Source: Chromera velia
Taxonomy: Eukaryota; Sar; Chromeraceae
Assembly: GCA_018398765.1 (NCBI GenBank)
Contig: JAHBMJ010003685.1
Span: 64,680 to 87,881, forward strand
Reading direction: 5' to 3'
Length of the DNA stretch: 23,202 nucleotides
A program made the position numbers and the translations under genes. Shown one piece after another: positions 18,479 to 23,202 of this stretch. The notes under the pieces were generated by a model. That model ran no database searches and was not told the DNA's origin. It saw only the letters and a program-made list of their open reading frames with translations. How positions within the stretch are numbered: position 1 is the stretch's first letter; each line of letters begins with the position of its first letter.

Positions 18479-20274
18479 TCAATGGGGGACGACAGGAGGA
18501 TGTCTGTGTGCGAGGACGTCTACGGGACTGTGGGTCTTTGCGTCTTCCGACTTGGACACCAACCGAAGCTTCTCGTCTGCACTCAGCTCCTCTCCGAACT
18601 TGTAAGCTACCTTCACGCGCGTGTCGTCGTACCTGCACACAAAAAGACACCCGTGCAGATGAGACAATCGTATGTGAAAACCTGGCCGTGCATGCGATTT
18701 GCTGGCCTTTTTCTCTTCTCGTACGTCTTGCAACAGACTCGTCGAGCCTAAAGGAGACGCAGAGTGGAGGAGAGATAGTGCGTTCTGGCTCCAGAGAACA
18801 GAGAGAAAGAAGCTGAGAAATTTGAGAACAGGTTCGATGCTTGCGATAAAGGTGTACGTGATTTCTCGTGCGGATGCTTGCAGGACGAAATTCAACGAAA
18901 GTCCCCCAAAACGTTAGCCCAGCCACATCAATGGATGTCGCAGGCTTGAACCTAAGGAATCGAAGGGGAAAAATCAAATGAATACCTTCAGTCTGTCAGT
19001 GTGTGTCGGTCGGTCGGTCTGTCGGTCTGTCTCTCAAATCCATATATTTGCCGCACAGTTTGCTTCTCTGACACTCGTTTCCACCGACTGACTGACTGAC
19101 TAACTGACGGACAGACTGACTGAGTCAGACTGACTGCCTGCCTGCCTGACTGACTGACTGACGGACAGACTGACTCACTGACTGAGTCAGACTGACTGCC
19201 TGCCCGCCTGCCTGCCTGCCTGCCCGCCTGACTGACTGACTGACTGACTGACGGACAGACTGACTGAGTCAGACTGACTGCCTGCCTGCCTGCCTGCCTG
19301 CCTGACTGACTGACTGACTGAGTCAGACTGACTGCCTGCCTGCCTGCCTGACTGACTGAGTGACTGACTGATTGACTCTGACGCGGATTCACTGACAGAA
19401 GGACTGACTGAGTGCCTAAGTCACTGACTCACTGACGGACCGACCAGGCCGTATTTCCAAAATTTGGGTTGTCCATGTGCGCGTTCATCAGGTGGTTGGC
19501 TGCAGAGATGGCGTCCCACACAGGCAGCCCCGTGGCTTCCCGAACGGCATCAGCGTAGTGGGGCAGCTCAGTGCACTCAAACAGAAACCCAGCGATTTCA
19601 GGTCGTTCTGCAACCAGCTGCTTACACCTCTTCACGACGTGCTCTTGGACCACCACGGTGTTCACCTCCGTGCCAAGGGCCACGGCTTCAAACCCCGGCA
19701 GATCCTCACACCCCACAATCATGTGAGACGTGTCTGTGGGGTCTACACTGCACTCTCTCTTCATTAGAGGGTGCAGGGTCTCGAGACTGGAGGCATTGGC
19801 CGTGAGGATAATGAGCAGGCACGCACCGCTGCATCGGCTCAGACCGAAGAACGTGTCTACACTGGGAACGAGAGAGAGGGGAGACAGGCAAACAGGGAGC
19901 CTTGTGTGATTCCGCACCAGCCTCTGAAAGAAAAGCATGAACCCACAGTCACCAACGATTCCCTTCACATTGTGTTTCTCCAAATACTCAACAGACATCA
20001 GAATGTCTTTTTCCACCTGCTTGCTGACCACACCACTCTGACAGATCTCAAAAGTCAGCCCCGGAATCACCTTGTAGATGACAGGGTAGCTGAAGCTATC
20101 TGGGTGGTCGATGTCTCCAGGTGCGGGTGGGTAGTTGTAGTCCAGTCTCAGAACGCCCAGTTTGGGGACATCGAGGCTCTTCGCTTCTTCTGCAGTCACT
20201 GTCTTCACAGGCTTCAGCTCGTGCACGTGTTGGGCATGAGGAAGGTTCAGAGCGGACAGGCACCATTGAAACAT
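18479..20274 (-). CDS. Asp/Glu/hydantoin-racemase-like protein, two exons
   Basis: Proposed exons: 20274-19433 and 18632-18479, joined across an 800-bp GT-AG intron to give 331 residues. The first exon carries both cysteines expected of the two-base racemase fold: Cys110 in VGDCGFML and Cys234 in FECTELPHYADAV. Other family-like blocks are LGVLRLDYNYPPAPGDIDHP (39-58), LTAN (157-160) and VGCEDLPGFEAVALG (187-201). Without splicing the frame stops one codon after the splice point; with it, the protein gains about 51 residues starting YDDTRVKVAYKFGEELSADE, the kind of tail I recall in algal relatives. Members of the superfamily invert stereocentres of amino acids or hydantoins or cleave related acids; the substrate here cannot be told. 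The ATG at 20274 is the first in frame, but an upstream exon is possible. No signal peptide is obvious. Confidence 0.8.
18633..19432 (-). other. Predicted intron of the racemase-like gene
   Basis: The donor CGTCA|GTGAGT at 19433/19432 matches the consensus at all six intron positions. The acceptor TTTTTGTGTGCAG| at 18633 has a pyrimidine-rich lead. Joining CA to G keeps the frame (Gln codon across the junction) and removes the stop TGA. Most of the upstream half is a tetranucleotide array. Confidence 0.7.
19082..19428. repeat. Tetranucleotide array of GACT and GCCT with higher-order pattern
   Basis: Blocks of GACT repeats alternate with blocks of GCCT/GCCC repeats, punctuated by ACGGACAGACTGA and GAGTCAGACTGACTGCC. 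The punctuating sequences recur at uneven spacing (for example ACGGACAGAC at about 19108, 19161 and 19251). The array sits inside the intron of the racemase-like gene, starting a few bases from its donor. The Ser/Gln-rich translation of this stretch is an artefact. Confidence 0.92.
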
Positions 20275-21380
20275 CGCTCCTCGCTATCAAGCAGATATAT
20301 GCATGCGTTACTAAGGAACTGTGCCTCACTGAATGTCAGTTTTGGCAGCCGGAATCGATTTTCGTAGTGATTTTACGAGGGGGTCCCGAAGCAAGGTTGT
20401 GAAGTGACAAGAATGACAGTTCATTTCAATCGTCACGAGAGAGCCGTTTGCTGGCTGTCCGTCTACACAATTGCTGTGACGCCTTCTGGTTGTGCATGCG
20501 CCGGGCTTAATTGTGCCGTCTCCGCCCCCCGGAAAGCGATTCAATTACGCGCGGGAGCTGTGCCGAGCTAACGCATGCATGCATGCACGCTCCAGGCTCC
20601 GGTGACCGCGTGAATGATTTTCTTGCATGCAAAAGAAAGATTCGATGTGTTGTTTGTAACTAATTAATCAAAACAAAAACCTCAATCATCAAACAGCGGC
20701 CAGTGTGGATTGCTGCCTGGGCTCGCACTTTCAGGGGTTTACAGGGGTTAAATCAGGGCTACCCCCCTGTCACTATCGACTCCTTGAACCGAGACTGCAG
20801 AAGTTTGGAATAGTCTTAAACTTTGTTACAGAAGTTCGGAGTGTGCTTTTGTGAAAGAAAATAACGGTCCTGTTCCTGGTCAGATTCGCAAAGGATGAAT
20901 TCCGGTCCCGGCCTTTCCAATATGTTGATTGAATGAATAAGCATATGCCACGAACCGTAAAAACCGGGCTCTGCCCGGGAGCGCCGAGGAGCGCCAAGGA
21001 GAACCGCAAACCAAAATTTAAGGCACTAATAAAATCAAACAGAATTAAGTGAACATATAAGTACCACTTAGCTCAGTTATAACATGTACTAGCTATAGCT
21101 CTAGCTCGGTCACTTTAAATCGGACAGGAGTTGCCACATGCATGTATGCCTGTAGTGTATATTGAGTTACCATTCATCTCATTGTTTGTTCTTTCAGATG
21201 TGTCTGAGATGTCTATTCAATCTTTGATAAAACTCAGAGAATCTCTTTAAACCTCTTTGATAAAACAACTGCATTTAGCTTTTTCTGGAGAACAAGCTTC
21301 AAAAACGTGGAGCCGATTTGGAGGACCAAATTGGTGAACCAGGATACAGGCAAGTTTATTCGTTTGTATTCGTTTGTATA
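20275..21380. other. Upstream region of the racemase-like gene and intergenic DNA
   Basis: No second gene is visible. Bases just above 20274 should hold the promoter or 5' untranslated region of the minus-strand gene, but no TATA-like or other clear signal could be assigned. GCATGCATGCATGC lies at about 20572-20587. The remaining frames are short and unremarkable. Confidence 0.5.
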
Positions 21381-21552
21381 GCATGCAGACCGACAGACGC
21401 ACAGGCAGACCTAGTCCTGTATTCAAGCAAATAGGATGTAAACAGGCAGGTATGTACGGACTGCCAGACAGGCCGATACACAGGCAGACAGGCAAGCAAA
21501 CAGGCGGGCGCAGACGGGCATACATTGTCAGGCAGGCTGGCAGGTAGGCAGT
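21381..21552. repeat. Degenerate CAGG/CAGA repeat
   Basis: A run of CAGACC, CAGGCAGA, CAGGCAAG and related four-base steps, far less regular than the array that follows. It directly precedes the ATCC array, so the two may be one decaying microsatellite region with a switch in unit. Confidence 0.75.
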
Positions 21553-21884
21553 CATGTACTCATCTATCTATCCGTGCATGCATTCATCCATCTATCATCA
21601 TCTATCCATCCATCCATCCATCCACCCATCCATCCATCCATCCATCCATCCATTCATCTATCTATCCATCCATCCATTCATTCATCCATTTATCCATCCA
21701 TCCATCCATCCATCCCTTCATCCATCCACCCACCTATCCATCCATCCATCCATCCATCAATCCATTCATTCATCCATTCATCCATCCATCCATCCATTCA
21801 TTCATCCATCCATCCATCTATCTATCAATCTATCCATCCATCCTTTTATCCATCCACCCATCTATCTATCCATCTATCCGTTGG
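21553..21884. repeat. ATCC tetranucleotide array
   Basis: Mostly CATC and CATT units over about 330 bases, most regular from 21598 to 21650 and 21690 to 21720. All three plus-strand frames stay open and give Ile-His-Pro-Ser repeats, which is a property of the unit, not evidence of a gene. Confidence 0.95.
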
Positions 21885-21887
21885 AGA

Positions 21888-21955
21888 GTGGCAGTTAGTT
21901 GGCTAGCATAACGGAGCTCATAGGTCGTAAGTTCAAGTTCTGTCATGCAAGGTTC
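21888..21955 (+). pseudogene. tRNA-Met-like fragment, pseudogene or SINE head
   Basis: The sequence TTAGTTGGCTAGCATAACGG resembles a tRNA D arm with box A and the start of the anticodon stem. CTCATA resembles a CAT anticodon loop, and GGTCGTAAGTTCAAGTTC resembles the variable loop and box B. About six bases of the 3' anticodon stem are missing, and the acceptor stem does not pair well, so this is not an intact tRNA gene. It abuts the ATCC array, a position often seen for tRNA-derived SINEs or their ends. Confidence 0.45.
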
Positions 21956-22255
21956 ATACTTCTCTCTAAAGCAATGCTCTATTGCTTTCAGACTGACTGA
22001 CCTGCATAGACTTGCATTGCATGTGTATTGACTCATAGACGGTGCGACGCCATGCATGCGGCTAGGCTCGGCATGCGCGCGGCTCATTCCATTCTGACAC
22101 ATGGAACCACTTATTGTCACTCAGACGCTCACATCGTTACGTGCCACCACTCCCTCCAGGCCACGTCCACGCTGGCCGAAGAAAAAGAACAACAAACAAG
22201 CTGAAAGCATCGATCTAGAAACGAATTTTTTCCATTTATTCATTTGTCCATTCAG
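21956..22255. other. Non-coding or intronic stretch
   Basis: The part from about 22139 to 22187 resembles 22320-22393 downstream (GTGCCACC, CGTCCACG and a following AAGAAAAAG in the same order), suggesting an imperfect duplication of nearly 180 bp. A pyrimidine-rich lead ending CATTCAG at 22255 could be a splice acceptor for the next frame. Confidence 0.4.
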
Positions 22256-22549
22256 ACCGAGTCATACAGTGATGCCGTCTTAAATCTGATTCAATCACGT
22301 CGTCTCACTCTTCCCTACACCGTGCCACCTCCCCCTCCTGGACCGCGTCCACGCGCGGTCGGTGACACACTCCACGGTAGACCAAAGAAAAAAAAATCTG
22401 GCTCACATTTACGAACAAGCTTGCAACAAACAGACAAGCGAGGCAAAAGAACCAACCAAGAGCTAACAACAAATGAACAACTTCCAACGTCAATGCCGTC
22501 GGATGCTGTCAGAACAGGCACAGCCGCTCAGACAACCAAAGAATTCTAA
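22256..22549 (+). CDS. Possible exon encoding a basic Pro-rich protein end
   Basis: An open frame of about 97 codons after a plausible acceptor (CATTCAG at 22249-22255), ending TAA at 22549. It contains VPPPPPGPRPRA and HGRPKKKKSGS, the second resembling an AT-hook or a nuclear localisation signal, and then a Thr/Gln-rich tail. There is no ATG at the open end, so it would be a terminal exon. The similar upstream stretch encodes SRPRPRWPKKKNN in its own frame. It converges on the minus-strand ORF ending 63 bases away. Function unknown; it may be chance. Confidence 0.28.
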   Translation, partial: TESYSDAVLNLIQSRRLTLPYTVPPPPPGPRPRAVGDTLHGRPKKKKSGSHLRTSLQQTDKRGKRTNQELTTNEQLPTSMPSDAVRTGTAAQTTKEF

Positions 22550-22611
22550 AGCCAAACGAATTCACACACCGTTATACACAACGCAAACTCCGTAGTACCA
22601 TGCTAATTCTT

Positions 22612-23202
22612 TCACACCCCGTGCCACACCTGAGGGACAAACGGCTCAACACCTTGGCGAGAACGTGCTAAGAAGGCATGCCAGTCAGCCGTGCCAACCC
22701 CTGTCATCTCTGGTACGAAATCCGCGCCCAACGTCCGCACCCGAAAGGAAAGATCTCGCCAGTACTCTCGCACGAGAGGGTCGTACTGAGGTGGTCTGCA
22801 AAGCCCACCAGACGTCTGCTGAACTGTTCGTTTCTTTTTTCTTTCCGTCTCCTTTGCCCTCTCCTTTTCACGTTCCTTCACCTCCTCCCTCTCCTGCTTT
22901 CGTCTCGCTTGCCTCGACACCGCAACTTCCACCGTCCCTTGCCTCTCTTCCCTCAATGAATTCAACTCCCTTTCATGTTTTTCTTGTCTCTGTCTCTCCT
23001 TCTTCTCCTGCCGCTTCTGTTTCTTTCTTTCTGCTCTGCCTGTCTTCACTAAATCACGCCCGTCTCCGTGTTTCCTGAAAGCAGTCTCGCGTGCTGTTTC
23101 CACGTCTGACCGCCCTGCACAGTCATCTCGTCTCTCTCCACCCTCTGTCTGGCCGAACTGCGACCCAGCTCCAATCTCGTCGGGGAATAGCCTCCGCTCG
23201 AT
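22612..23202 (-). CDS. C-terminal part of a charged, probably coiled-coil protein
   Basis: The frame is open from the window edge (23202) to the stop at 22612, about 196 codons, and the true start lies outside. Roughly residues 50-130 of the visible part are dominated by Lys, Arg, Glu and Gln (for example RAERKKQKRQEKKERQ), as in a long charged helix. The last 65 residues are more globular and aromatic, beginning GGLCRPPQYDPLVREYWRDL and ending PQVWHGV. I do not recognise the family; a nuclear or chromatin protein or a transposon ORF would both fit. The GTG at 23103 is not a credible start because the frame continues upstream without a stop. Confidence 0.45.
   Translation of the reverse strand: MERRLFPDEIGAGSQFGQTEGGERRDDCAGRSDVETARETAFRKHGDGRDLVKTGRAERKKQKRQEKKERQRQEKHERELNSLREERQGTVEVAVSRQARRKQEREEVKEREKERAKETERKKKRTVQQTSGGLCRPPQYDPLVREYWRDLSFRVRTLGADFVPEMTGVGTADWHAFLARSRQGVEPFVPQVWHGV

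Noticed and set aside
18456-18977. A 173-codon minus-strand frame over the second racemase exon
   Set aside because: It is a different frame from the spliced reading, Arg/Ser-rich by composition, and spans the predicted splice acceptor.
18988-19392. Minus-strand Ser/Gln/Val-rich frame
   Set aside because: It lies in the GACT/GCCT array inside the predicted intron and is pure repeat translation.
19082-19428. Array considered as a CRISPR
   Set aside because: There are no constant repeats with unique spacers; it is a degenerate tetranucleotide array in eukaryotic DNA.
21525-21911. Three overlapping frames of Ile-His-Pro-Ser repeats
   Set aside because: All plus-strand frames of an ATCC array are open, so the openness carries no coding signal.
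22665-23078. Plus-strand frames rich in Ser/Pro/Leu at the right edge
   Set aside because: They are the complement of the Lys/Arg/Glu-rich minus-strand frame, which is open to the window edge.

Overview
This is eukaryotic nuclear DNA, sparse in genes and dense in repeats. Two spliced genes with GT-AG introns, an LTR retrotransposon, several DNA transposons with target duplications and long di- and tetranucleotide arrays rule out a bacterial or organelle source. The one recognisable cellular protein is a two-cysteine Asp/Glu/hydantoin-racemase-like protein whose relatives I recall mainly from photosynthetic alveolates and other algae. A chromerid- or dinoflagellate-like alga (for example Chromera) is my best guess, but it rests on recall and not on a search.

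Layout. Bases 1-1705 are non-coding with AC/AG and CT/GT microsatellites. Bases 1706-3984 look like an old DNA transposon (CTAGGGTA ends, ATACGC on both sides) holding one 219-codon minus-strand ORF. Bases 3985-5223 are non-coding and end in a GC-rich patch with a perfect 13-bp hairpin. Bases 5224-6518 are a clear 1,295-bp transposon with CTAGGGTATGA ends and an exact 8-bp duplication CCGCGGCG; it contains a 304-bp tandem duplication and is saturated with GGTTC/GAACC. Bases 7213-8198 encode a predicted secreted protein in two exons, with 12 cysteines in its last 53 residues.

Bases 9507-16686 are a degenerate Ty1/copia element on the minus strand (Gag, protease, integrase, reverse transcriptase, RNase H in that order). 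Its reading frame carries 11 in-frame stops and 2 frameshifts, yet its LTRs differ by only about 3%. Its left (3') end is abnormal: beyond the 3' LTR lie a 76-bp repeat of the LTR end and an inverted LTR copy, so the DNA has the same LTR terminus at both ends, and TTATT flanks the whole composite. Its 5' LTR was later hit by a 581-bp hAT-like element (8-bp duplication AATTATGT, CTAGG ends, repeated GGTTAC).

Bases 17412-18088 are a fold-back element with ~120-bp AT-rich arms. Bases 18479-20274 (minus) are the racemase-like gene, whose 800-bp intron contains a GACT/GCCT array. A CAGG-type repeat and an ATCC array (21381-21884) lead into a tRNA-Met-like fragment. The window ends with a weak plus-strand basic ORF and the C-terminal part of a charged minus-strand ORF running off the edge.

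The cellular genes show no operon-like relation to each other. The most distinctive content is the set of transposons with CTAGG ends, each with its own internal short motif, and the fold-back copia insertion. All calls are by eye; no database or folding program was used.
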